This document shows positions 1-5,738 of a DNA stretch of 9,748 bases, piece by piece. The DNA is from RGIG7213 sp045636245 (GTDB lineage Bacteria > Bacillota > Clostridia > Oscillospirales > CAG-272): contig JAZTXA010000069.1 in the NCBI GenBank assembly GCA_045636245.1, positions 1 through 9,748 of the forward strand, in the 5' to 3' direction. The notes below the pieces were generated by a model. It saw only the letters and a program-made list of their open reading frames with translations. It searched no databases and had not been told where the DNA came from. The translations under genes were made by a program, and so were the position numbers. The first letter of the stretch is position 1. The number at the start of each line of letters is the position of its first letter.

Positions 1-288
1 CTTCAGATAGACGGTGAGATAACAAAGGTCATGAACTCCACTCCCATTGACGAAAAGTTCAAGGCATTCGGCTGGAACGTGCAGATGATAGACGGACACG
101 ATTTTGAAGCTATCGAAGCGGCTGTGAAGGCGGCTGAAGAATTCAAAGGCGCACCCTCGGTCATCATCATGAAGACCACAAAGGGTAAGGGCGTTTCCTA
201 TATGGAAGGCAAAGCAAGCTGGCACGGTGCCGCACCCAATAAAGAACAGTATGAGCAGGCGATGAACGACCTGACTCTTGCTGACTGA
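1..288 (+). CDS. Transketolase, N-terminal (ThDP-binding) subunit, 3' end only
   Basis: Partial gene: the reading frame is open from base 1 and stops at TGA 286-288, so about 95 C-terminal residues are visible and the start lies outside the window. The stretch KTTKGKGVSYMEGKASWHG (encoded around 172-228) is typical of the end of the thiamine-diphosphate-binding domain of transketolases. The ThDP motif (GDG...N) would lie upstream and is not seen. In clostridia and archaea transketolase is often split into two polypeptides that together move two-carbon units between sugar phosphates in the non-oxidative pentose phosphate pathway (family knowledge). The gene directly downstream encodes the matching second subunit after a 19-base gap, which supports the split-enzyme reading. 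The ATG at 31 is internal, not a start. Confidence 0.93.
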   Translation, partial: LQIDGEITKVMNSTPIDEKFKAFGWNVQMIDGHDFEAIEAAVKAAEEFKGAPSVIIMKTTKGKGVSYMEGKASWHGAAPNKEQYEQAMNDLTLAD

Positions 289-307
289 GAAAGGGAGGAA
301 CTTTGAA

Positions 308-1252
308 ATGGCAGATAAGATAGCTACAAGAGAAGCATACGGTGCCGCACTTGCGGAATTCGGTGCTAAATATGATAATTTGGTCGTGCTTGATGCAGAC
401 CTTGCGGGCGCAACAAAGACGGGCGTTTTCGCAAAAGCATTCCCCGAAAGATTTTTTGACTGCGGTATTGCAGAGGGTGACATGGTCACCGTTGCGGCAG
501 GACTTTCCACAACAGGACTTGTTCCGTTTGCTTCGTCGTTTGCAATGTTCTTGGCGGGCAGAGCGTTTGAGCAGATAAGAAACTCCGTGGGATATCCCCA
601 CCTCAATGTAAAGCTTGGCGCAACACACGGCGGTATTACAGTCGGTGAAGACGGCGCAACGCACCAGTGTCTTGAGGATTTCGGTCTTATGCGTACTATC
701 CCCGGTATGACAGTTATCTGTCCCTGTGATGCTGTTGAAACAAGGGCGGCGGTTGAAGCGGCAATCAAATATAACGGTCCCGTTTACCTCCGTTTCGGAC
801 GTGCGGCAACACCTGTACTGTTTGACAAGGAAACATATGAGTTCACTTGGGGCAAAGGTGTTGTTATGGCAGACGGCGACGATGCGGCAATAATCGCCTG
901 CGGTACAATGGTTGATATCGCACTTTCCGCACATGAGCTTTTGAAGGCTGACGGCATCAATGCAAGAGTTATCAATATGCACACAATTAAGCCTATCGAT
1001 AAGGAGCTTGTTTTGAAAGCAGCCGCTGAAACGGGTGCGATAGTAACGGCAGAGGAACACAACATCATCGGCGGCCTCGGTGAGGCTGTTTGCGGTGTCG
1101 TTTCCGAAACAAACCCCGTTCCCGTTCTCCGCGTAGGTGTTGAAGATTCCTTCGGCAGAAGCGGTAAGGTTCCGCCCCTTATGGAAATGTACGGTCTTAC
1201 AGCGGAAAATATTGCTGAAAAAGTTAAAAAGGCAATTTCACTTAAAAAATGA
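308..1252 (+). CDS. Transketolase, C-terminal (pyrimidine + C-terminal domain) subunit
   Basis: A 314-residue cytosolic protein, the second half of a split transketolase. The pyrimidine-binding domain covers about residues 5-170: CGIAEGD carries Glu56, the position expected to activate the ThDP aminopyrimidine, followed by FASSFAMFLAGRAFEQIR (74-91), THGGITVGEDGATHQ (106-120) and RTIPGMTVICPCD. The transketolase C-terminal domain follows at about 185-305 (VTAEEHNIIGGLGEAV). The start is ATG 308, nine bases after AGGGAGG (292-298). The frame also opens at TTG 278, but that lies inside the upstream gene and before the Shine-Dalgarno, so it is rejected. Length fits the split family. The stop overlaps the start of the next gene (ATGA), suggesting translational coupling. 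1-deoxyxylulose-phosphate synthase shares the fold but is a single longer chain, so transketolase is preferred. Confidence 0.95.
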   Translation: MADKIATREAYGAALAEFGAKYDNLVVLDADLAGATKTGVFAKAFPERFFDCGIAEGDMVTVAAGLSTTGLVPFASSFAMFLAGRAFEQIRNSVGYPHLNVKLGATHGGITVGEDGATHQCLEDFGLMRTIPGMTVICPCDAVETRAAVEAAIKYNGPVYLRFGRAATPVLFDKETYEFTWGKGVVMADGDDAAIIACGTMVDIALSAHELLKADGINARVINMHTIKPIDKELVLKAAAETGAIVTAEEHNIIGGLGEAVCGVVSETNPVPVLRVGVEDSFGRSGKVPPLMEMYGLTAENIAEKVKKAISLKK

Positions 1253-1935
1253 AAAATTTAAAATGTTTAAGCGGAACATCGCTTAAATTGATCGCACTGC
1301 TCACAATGGTCATTGACCATTGTGGGCTTGTGTTATATTATTGGGCATACAGTTTTCACGGATATCCCGAGGCTGTTTATACCGCTATGCGTTATGTCGG
1401 ACGTATATCGTTCCCGATATACTGCTTTTTGCTTGCCGAGGGCTTTGTGCATACGAAAAGTGTGAAAAAATATGCGCTTACGGTTTTAACATTTGCGTTT
1501 GTGTCGGAAGTTCCGTTTGATATTATGCTGCGGTATACACCGTTCACGCTTGAATGTCAGAATGTTATGTTCACGCTGTTTTTCGGCATTTGCGCTATGT
1601 ACTGTGCCAAGATGGTTAAAGCGGGTAAATATATTTATTTGCCGCTTACAGCCGTTCCCTTTCTGCTTGCGCACTTCGGAAATACGGATTACGGTGCGTG
1701 GGGCGTTTGCGTAGTGCTTCTGTTCTATTTACTGCGTGAATATCCGCTTGCAAAAGCGGGATTTATGGCGGCGGTGTTGTTTATAAAGCATATAGCATCA
1801 GCATTTGCTGTATTACCGATAATGATGTATAACGGACAGCGCGGAAAAATAATGTTTAAATATTTCTTTTATGCCTTTTATCCCGTTCATATCATAATTT
1901 TGTGTATCATAAGATATATCATTTTCGGGTTTTAA
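1249..1935 (+). CDS. TraX family integral membrane protein
   Basis: A 228-residue hydrophobic protein with about seven or eight predicted membrane segments (roughly 11-31, 47-65, 74-92, 104-121, 128-143, 148-162, 168-190, 203-226). It carries sequence typical of the TraX family: LKLIALLTMVIDHCG near the N-terminus (Asp23-His24), GRISFPIYCFLLAEGF (51-66), SEVPFD (86-91), QNVMFTL (104-110) and the C-terminal YNGQRG...KYFFYAFYPVHI. The founding member, F-plasmid TraX, N-acetylates pilin; the chromosomal Firmicute homologues have no established substrate, so a membrane acyltransferase-like role is inference. It overlaps the transketolase subunit by four bases (ATGA) and has no strong Shine-Dalgarno of its own, so it probably depends on translation of the upstream gene. 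No conjugation genes are nearby, so the family name should not be read as evidence for a plasmid. Confidence 0.88.
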   Translation: MKNLKCLSGTSLKLIALLTMVIDHCGLVLYYWAYSFHGYPEAVYTAMRYVGRISFPIYCFLLAEGFVHTKSVKKYALTVLTFAFVSEVPFDIMLRYTPFTLECQNVMFTLFFGICAMYCAKMVKAGKYIYLPLTAVPFLLAHFGNTDYGAWGVCVVLLFYLLREYPLAKAGFMAAVLFIKHIASAFAVLPIMMYNGQRGKIMFKYFFYAFYPVHIIILCIIRYIIFGF

Positions 1936-1963
1936 CAGATTTTTGTTCGCGGTGATAAAAAGC

Positions 1964-2055
1964 GCGCCCCTTGCCCGCCCCCACAGTTGACGTTGCGAAA
2001 TATTTCGCACGTCAACTGCCTCGGGCAATAGGGCGCAGATTTCCTGCGGAAATCT
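1964..2055. repeat. Palindromic repeat element, copy A (nested cruciform plus short hairpin)
   Basis: Non-coding, strongly self-complementary DNA. The outer stem pairs GCGCCC (1964-1969) and TTGCCCG (1971-1977) with CGGGCAA (2022-2028) and GGGCGC (2031-2036). Nested inside, CAGTTGACGT (1984-1993) pairs exactly with ACGTCAACTG (2009-2018), and the inner 14 bases GCGAAATATTTCGC (1995-2008) are themselves a perfect palindrome, leaving one bulged T at 1994. Next to it AGATTTCC (2037-2044) pairs with GGAAATCT (2048-2055) around a TGC loop. A related element in the opposite orientation lies at 3689-3743 and shares the 15-base core ATTTCCGCAGGAAAT and a GTGGGGGC block. It looks like a REP/MITE-type dispersed repeat; no transposase or clear target duplication is visible. 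Confidence 0.75.
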
Positions 2056-2072
2056 ATTGTAATATATAAGGT

Positions 2073-2112
2073 AAAAACACATATATCGCTTGTGCACGAT
2101 ATATGTGTTTTT
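2073..2112. terminator. Bidirectional intrinsic terminator between traX-like gene and xre gene
   Basis: A perfect 16-base-pair stem (2073-2088 with 2097-2112) encloses an 8-base loop. The left arm starts with AAAAA and the right arm ends with a run of T (2108-2113), so either strand gives a hairpin next to a U tract. It sits between the convergent ends of the plus-strand TraX-family gene (stop 1935) and the minus-strand regulator (stop 2133), exactly where a shared terminator is expected. The stem is AT-rich apart from CACA and CG, so efficiency is uncertain. Confidence 0.75.
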
Positions 2113-2132
2113 TATCTCAATATAAAATAAGT

Positions 2133-2339
2133 TTATTTTTTCTCTGCTATTTCAGCTAAATAATCTAAAGTTACGTTATAATAATTCGCAAGCTTGATGG
2201 CAACCCAAAACGGAATTTCTCTTTCGCCCCGTTCATATCGCTGATATACCGTTAATTGCATGTTAAGCATATGGGCAATTTCAGCTTGTGTTTTATCATT
2301 ATCCTCTCGCAGATCGCGGATTCTTCTGTAAATAAACAT
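2133..2339 (-). CDS. Small Xre/HTH_3-type transcriptional regulator
   Basis: A 68-residue protein that is almost entirely one Cro/C1-type helix-turn-helix domain: IRDLREDNDKTQAEIAHML (7-25) gives helices 1-2, and LTVYQRYERGEREIP (29-43) covers the recognition helix and following turn, with the family-typical YxRYERG-E-IP and LANYYNVTLDYL (50-61). The start is ATG 2337-2339, preceded on the minus strand by AGAGGTG (2350-2344). An in-frame TTG at 2366 would add nine residues but has no better ribosome binding site. It has no extra domain for ligand sensing or dimerisation. It is divergent from the secreted-peptide gene at 2466, and the intervening promoter contains a perfect palindrome (2401-2420) that is a good candidate operator. 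Repression of that promoter, and perhaps autoregulation, is inference. Confidence 0.88.
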   Translation of the reverse strand: MFIYRRIRDLREDNDKTQAEIAHMLNMQLTVYQRYERGEREIPFWVAIKLANYYNVTLDYLAEIAEKK

Positions 2340-2393
2340 CTTGCACCTCTTATTAGTACTGTGCAATTATTATATAAAAAAACACGAAATGTA

Positions 2394-2423
2394 TTGACAA
2401 ATAACACCGTATGGTGTTATAAT
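2394..2423 (+). promoter_or_regulatory. Sigma-A-type promoter for the secreted-peptide gene
   Basis: A consensus -35 TTGACA (2394-2399) and consensus -10 TATAAT (2418-2423) are separated by 18 bases, giving an expected start near 2430 and a leader of about 35 bases before ATG 2466. On the minus strand, TTGTCA (2400-2395) with TATATA (2376-2371) or TATAAT (2374-2369) could form an overlapping promoter for the regulator gene, but with spacers of 18 or 20 bases this is weaker. Confidence 0.8.
2401..2420. promoter_or_regulatory. Perfect palindromic operator candidate
   Basis: ATAACACCGTATGGTGTTAT has two exact 8-base arms around GTAT. It fills the spacer between the -35 and -10 boxes and runs into the -10, so a bound protein would block RNA polymerase. 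Length and position suit a dimeric Xre-type repressor such as the one encoded divergently at 2133-2339. The ACAC...GTGT half-sites resemble an NrdR box, but the centre is two bases too short for one. Confidence 0.65.
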
Positions 2424-2465
2424 TACTGTGCAATAATAACTTTTTTATAAAATCGGGAGGAATTT

Positions 2466-2588
2466 ATGAGAAAACGATCACACAAATTTTTAAAAGCTTT
2501 TATCAGCACGGTTCTGGTATTAGCTACAGTCTTTTCCATTTGCATACCGGCATCGGCATTGACTGAGTCGGCAGAAAGTGTTACCTAA
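2466..2588 (+). CDS. 40-residue exported peptide, possibly a truncated secreted protein
   Basis: A short reading frame with an excellent start: GGGAGG (2455-2460) five bases before ATG 2466, and a consensus promoter upstream. The product is a textbook Sec signal peptide: basic start MRKRSHKFLK, hydrophobic core 11-27 and a PASA cleavage site, with cleavage expected after Ala31. Only about nine residues (LTESAESVT) remain before TAA 2586-2588. Either it is a secreted mini-peptide, or it is the stump of a longer exported protein. A shift into another frame just before the stop would continue as LTYDKTKMPILI but ends at TAA 2621-2623, so a single frameshift does not restore a long protein. No family recognised. 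It lies opposite the Xre gene, which probably regulates it. Confidence 0.6.
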   Translation: MRKRSHKFLKAFISTVLVLATVFSICIPASALTESAESVT

Positions 2589-2691
2589 CTTACGATAAGA
2601 CTAAAATGCCGATCTTAATATAAGGATACAATGAAATGTTCTGTAGAGTGGCTGTAGAAATTATTTTTATGGGGAGGAAAAAACAATAATT

Positions 2692-2865
2692 ATGAAAATT
2701 CGTGAAGGAAATAGTTCTTGGGGTGCAGTTCGTTATACAGTTGACGGAAACAAAATTAGACGCGGAGACTCTTCTTGGGGAGATGTAATCTACACTATCG
2801 ATGGTAACAAAATTCGTCAATGGAATAGTAGTTACGGTAATATCATGTTCACCTTTGATTTCTAA
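2692..2865 (+). CDS. 57-residue tandem-repeat protein, beta-flower-like
   Basis: A very small gene encoding almost nothing but three 19-residue repeats (residues 2-20, 21-39, 40-57) with the pattern KIRxGxSSWGxVxYTxDGN; the third copy is the most divergent (KIRQWNSSYG...FTFDF). The copies keep the protein pattern while using different codons (SSWG is AGTTCTTGGGGT in one and TCTTCTTGGGGA in the next; DGN is GACGGAAAC and GATGGTAAC), which argues for selection on the protein. The pattern resembles small proteins annotated as 4-fold or 5-fold beta-flower proteins, in which each repeat contributes a beta hairpin; this is from memory and only moderately certain. There is no signal peptide or membrane segment. 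GGGGAGG (2671-2677) lies 14 bases before ATG 2692, a long spacing. Probably co-transcribed with the secreted peptide upstream and the membrane protein 83 bases downstream. Confidence 0.75.
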   Translation: MKIREGNSSWGAVRYTVDGNKIRRGDSSWGDVIYTIDGNKIRQWNSSYGNIMFTFDF

Positions 2866-2948
2866 ATCAAATAAAAATAAATAAACTGTTTTATCTCACA
2901 GCCACTGCACAGAGTTTTTCATAGATAAAGATTTAGGAGGATTAAGAT

Positions 2949-3617
2949 ATGGCATATGTGTGGTTGTTTATAGTAATTATCATCATAGGTATGTTTGCTG
3001 AAGCTCCGTGGCTCATGACGGGAATTCTTTTGTTGGTAATAGGTGTGTTTCTTTTCTTTGCACTTCGAGATGTAAAAGTTGATAATAGTGCAAGTGCTAC
3101 TTCTGATGTTGATAAAGGTTTTACAAGAGAAGCTATTCGATTCTTCGAAGGATATCTCACTCTTTGCAGTAAATATCAAGTTCAAGGTCATGCATTTCTC
3201 GATACCATTGGAACGAATGAATTTGGTTACAATTGTAATATAGGTTGTCACATCGTTGGATTTGAAGGAAAAAAGGCCGTGGAAGGTCTTAATTGGATTG
3301 AAATAAGTTATAATGAAATGCTGGCAACATTTAGAGCAGATGGTTATGAAGCTTGGAAATTGAAGAGAGATGGTTTTGAGGAATATATGAAAGAGACTTA
3401 CATCGGTATGGGTGAGGATCTACACTATTGCTTTTCTGATCCTGACGAATGGAAATTTCATGATGAAACTCATGATGTAACGTTAGGTTTTGAGCGTCAG
3501 TTCTTTCTCTCTTTTGGAAAATGGGATTCGACGCTTGTTACGATAAAAAACGAATTGAAGGGAAAATTTCCAGATGCAGATATTCAGGTTTACAGCAAAG
3601 GTATTGTGATTAAATGA
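2949..3617 (+). CDS. Membrane-anchored protein of unknown family
   Basis: A 222-residue protein not recognised as any known family. Two hydrophobic segments lie close together at the N-terminus (about 4-16 and 23-39, split by AEAPWL), forming a hairpin anchor, followed by a soluble domain of about 180 residues (45-222). That domain is rich in aromatic and acidic residues (EAIRFFEGYLTL, GLNWIEISYNEM, ADGYEAWKLKRDGFEEYM, HYCFSDPDEWKFHDETHD) and has several cysteines (C73, C95, C99, C161 approximately). AGGAGG (2935-2940) lies eight bases before ATG 2949, a strong start. Base use is clearly AT-richer than neighbouring genes (19-21 G/C in sampled 60-base lines here, against 32-34 in lines of ygiQ and nrdD), consistent with transfer. 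If the two hydrophobic segments form a hairpin, both the N-terminus and the large domain would face the cytoplasm; this topology is inference. Confidence 0.8.
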   Translation: MAYVWLFIVIIIIGMFAEAPWLMTGILLLVIGVFLFFALRDVKVDNSASATSDVDKGFTREAIRFFEGYLTLCSKYQVQGHAFLDTIGTNEFGYNCNIGCHIVGFEGKKAVEGLNWIEISYNEMLATFRADGYEAWKLKRDGFEEYMKETYIGMGEDLHYCFSDPDEWKFHDETHDVTLGFERQFFLSFGKWDSTLVTIKNELKGKFPDADIQVYSKGIVIK

Positions 3618-3688
3618 TACAAGTGATTTATAGAGTTTGGAAAATGGTCGCACTCTGTAAGTGGTGTGTAAATATATAATGACAAAAT

Positions 3689-3743
3689 ATATTTCCGCAG
3701 GAAATATGTGCGCTTACGCCCGTGGTGGGGGCTTGCGTGCGCA
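3689..3743. repeat. Palindromic repeat element, copy B (inverted relative to copy A)
   Basis: ATATTTCC (3689-3696) pairs with GGAAATAT (3700-3707) around GCA. It is followed directly by an imperfect GC-rich stem in which GTGCGC (3708-3713) pairs with GCGCAC (3738-3743), with inner ACGC/GCGT pairing. Read on the opposite strand, copy A (1964-2055) has the same order: ATTTCCGCAGGAAAT hairpin, GCGC block, GCCCG, then GTGGGGGC and a closing GCGC. Copy B lacks the 35-base inner palindrome found in copy A. It sits 71 bases after the stop of the 222-residue protein gene and may also act as its transcription terminator, although it lacks a T tract. Confidence 0.7.
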
Positions 3744-3774
3744 CCGTTAAAACGTAAAAGCGAACATTTCATGT

Positions 3775-3801
3775 AAAAAGCCTCCCGAGCAAGGGAGGCT
3801 T
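3775..3801 (-). terminator. Intrinsic terminator of the ygiQ operon
   Basis: AAGCCTCCC (3778-3786) pairs exactly with GGGAGGCTT (3793-3801) around a 6-base loop. On the minus strand the GC-rich stem is followed by TTTTT (3779-3775), the standard rho-independent layout, beginning 12 bases after the ygiQ stop codon. On the plus strand the stem is followed by TAAAATTT, so it is mainly a minus-strand terminator. Confidence 0.9.
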
Positions 3802-3813
3802 AAAATTTGTAAT

Positions 3814-5727
3814 TTATCTGTGTTTCTTTTTCATCTTTTGTGTTTGTTTTTTAAAGGGCTCCCTTAGGCTCTTTTTTGTTTGGGGTTTAGTATTTTTCGT
3901 CTGCGCCTTCGGCACTTGGTTTATCGGGCGCACAAGGCAGTCGGGGGAGAAGCCTATAAGATCCTCGCGGTGGCACTTTTTAAGCGCATCAATGACCGTC
4001 TTTCTGTTTTCAGGACGGTTGTACTGCAACAGCGCGCGCTGTAATTTCTTTTCCTCGTATGTTCTCGGCACATAAACGCTCTTGCCGTTCAGCGGATTTA
4101 TGCCCGTATAGAACATCGTTGTTGAAACAGTACCGGGGGTGGGATAGAAGTCCTGCACCTGCTCGGGCGCGTAGCCGCTTTTTTTCAGATACACTGCAAG
4201 CTCAACTGCGTCGTTAAGCGTGCTTCCGGGATGGCTTGACATAAGATAGGGAACAAGATACTGCTCCTTACCGTATTCACGGCAAAGATCGAAATATTTC
4301 TTCTTGAATTTCTCATATACGGAGATATTCGGCTTGCCCATGCAGTTCAGCACATTCGTTGAACAATGCTCGGGTGCAACCTTAAGCTGACCGCTTATGT
4401 GGTCACGTACAAGACGGCGGAAAAACGCATCGTTTTCGTCAAGCATAAGATAGTCAAATCTTATGCCCGAACGGATAAACACCTTTTTAACCCCGGGGAG
4501 CTTCTTTATTTCATCAAGCAACTTGATATACTCGGTATGGCTGACTTTGAGGTTTTTGCACGGTGTCGGTGCAAGACACTTTTTCCTCGGGCATATGCCG
4601 CTTGTTTTTTGCTTATCACACGAGCTGTAGCGGAAGTTTGCCGTAGGCCCGCCGACATCGTGTATATATCCCTTGAAATTGGGCATTTTCGTTATAATCT
4701 CCGCTTCCCTTACAACGGATTGTATACTGCGGGAAACAACGCTTCTGCCCTGGTGGAAAGCTAAAGCACAGAAATTGCATCCGCCGAAGCATCCCCTTGT
4801 GTGGGTGACGGACAGGGAAACCTCTTCAATAGCGGGCACACCGCCGTCCTTTTCATATGAAGGATGGTATGTGCGCATGTAGGGAAGAGAATAAACACGG
4901 TCAAGCTCCTCACGTGTTAAAGGAGGCATAGGAGGATTTACAACCAGCATTTTGCCGTCATAATATTCTGTCACGGCTTTGCCGTTTACGTGGTCACACT
5001 CTGAATACTGCTCTCCGAATGCCTTTGCGTAAAGCGCTTTGTCGGTTTTCAGGTTTTCGTATTCGTAGCCCTTGACAAAATCAAAATGTATTTTATCGTC
5101 ATACGTTGTAAGATATGCCGTGCCTCTTACATCGTGTATCTTTTTTACGGGCACGCCGTCATTTAAAAGCTTTGCGATACGCAAAAGGATATTTTCGCCC
5201 ATTCCGTAAGTCAGAAGGTCAGCACGGCTGTCAACAAGAATACTGCGGCGCACCTTGTCGTCCCAATAGTCATAATGTGCAAAACGGCGGAGCGATGCTT
5301 CAAGACCCCCGATTATTATCGGTACGTCGCCGTAAGCCTCCCTTATTCTGTTACAGTAAACGATAACTGCCCTGTCGGGGCGCTTGCCAGCATGACCTCC
5401 GGGCGAATAATAGTCGCTTGAGCGTTTTTTCTTCGCCGCTGTGTAGTGCGCAACCATTGAGTCGATATTGCCCGCACTTACAAGAAAGCCAAGACGCGGA
5501 CGTCCGAACTCCTTGAATGCTTCACAGCTTTTGTAATCGGGCTGTGGGAGCATTGCAACCGTAAATCCCGCACTTTCAAGCACACGGGAAATAATTGCCG
5601 CACCGAATGAGGGGTGGTCAACATACGCATCACCGCATACGTATACAAAATCGGGAACACCCCAACCGAGGGCATCGGCTTCAGCCTTGTTTATAGGTAA
5701 AAATCCGTTATTTTTTTCTTTACTCAT
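3814..5727 (-). CDS. ygiQ: YgiQ family (UPF0313) radical SAM protein
   Basis: A 637-residue cytosolic iron-sulfur enzyme of the YgiQ/UPF0313 family. The N-terminal Radical_SAM_N-type region (about 8-290) contains FLPINKAEADALGWGVPDF, DAYVDHPSFG, PDRAVIVYCNRIRE, IIGGLEASLRRFAHYDYW and YGMGE. The radical SAM core starts near 300 with CFGGCNFC (Cys313, Cys317, Cys320), a CxxxCxxC motif expected to hold the 4Fe-4S cluster that cleaves S-adenosylmethionine. A second cysteine group follows (Cys370, 379, 384, 390). The C-terminal part (about 520-600, QDFYPTPGTVSTTMFYTG) matches the family's DUF3362-type end, and residues 603-637 form a lysine-rich tail. The reaction is unknown for the family. The AAGGAAT ribosome binding site overlaps the stop codon of the upstream membrane-protein gene (11-base gap), so the two are co-transcribed and probably translationally coupled. 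A terminator lies just downstream. Confidence 0.94.
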   Translation of the reverse strand: MSKEKNNGFLPINKAEADALGWGVPDFVYVCGDAYVDHPSFGAAIISRVLESAGFTVAMLPQPDYKSCEAFKEFGRPRLGFLVSAGNIDSMVAHYTAAKKKRSSDYYSPGGHAGKRPDRAVIVYCNRIREAYGDVPIIIGGLEASLRRFAHYDYWDDKVRRSILVDSRADLLTYGMGENILLRIAKLLNDGVPVKKIHDVRGTAYLTTYDDKIHFDFVKGYEYENLKTDKALYAKAFGEQYSECDHVNGKAVTEYYDGKMLVVNPPMPPLTREELDRVYSLPYMRTYHPSYEKDGGVPAIEEVSLSVTHTRGCFGGCNFCALAFHQGRSVVSRSIQSVVREAEIITKMPNFKGYIHDVGGPTANFRYSSCDKQKTSGICPRKKCLAPTPCKNLKVSHTEYIKLLDEIKKLPGVKKVFIRSGIRFDYLMLDENDAFFRRLVRDHISGQLKVAPEHCSTNVLNCMGKPNISVYEKFKKKYFDLCREYGKEQYLVPYLMSSHPGSTLNDAVELAVYLKKSGYAPEQVQDFYPTPGTVSTTMFYTGINPLNGKSVYVPRTYEEKKLQRALLQYNRPENRKTVIDALKKCHREDLIGFSPDCLVRPINQVPKAQTKNTKPQTKKSLREPFKKQTQKMKKKHR

Positions 5728-5738
5728 TTTAAAATTCC

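Larger units (their letters stand above)
2357..2434. repeat. Pair of 11-base direct repeats in the divergent control region
   Basis: TACTGTGCAAT occurs at 2357-2367 and again at 2424-2434, 67 bases apart start to start. The first copy lies just upstream of the regulator gene and the second lies across the expected transcription start of the plus-strand promoter. Nine of these bases recur as the reverse complement (TTGCACAGT) at 6437-6445, next to the first NrdR-like box. The repeats may be accessory binding sites for the Xre regulator; this is inference from position only. Confidence 0.4.

Noticed and set aside
167..1060. Long open frame on the minus strand (297 codons)
   Set aside because: It is antisense to the transketolase genes, cysteine-rich with no motifs, and the plus-strand genes have clear domains and ribosome binding sites.
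1813..2097. Minus-strand open frame of 94 codons
   Set aside because: It runs antisense through the end of the TraX-family gene and through the palindromic repeat and terminator, which explain the sequence better.
2401..2420. NrdR box before the secreted-peptide gene
   Set aside because: The ACAC...GTGT arms fit, but the centre is six bases rather than eight and lacks the ATATAT core.
2590..2820. Minus-strand open frame of 76 codons
   Set aside because: It is antisense to the three-repeat protein gene, whose synonymous repeat pattern shows the plus strand is coding.
2647..2906. 9-base inverted repeat (AGTGGCTGT at 2647-2655, ACAGCCACT at 2898-2906) flanking the repeat-protein gene
   Set aside because: A 9-base match within a few hundred bases is expected by chance often enough, and there is no target duplication or transposase.
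1964..3743. Insertion sequence or composite transposon
   Set aside because: No transposase or recombinase gene is present between the palindromic elements and no target-site duplication was seen; only a repeat-flanked cassette can be supported.
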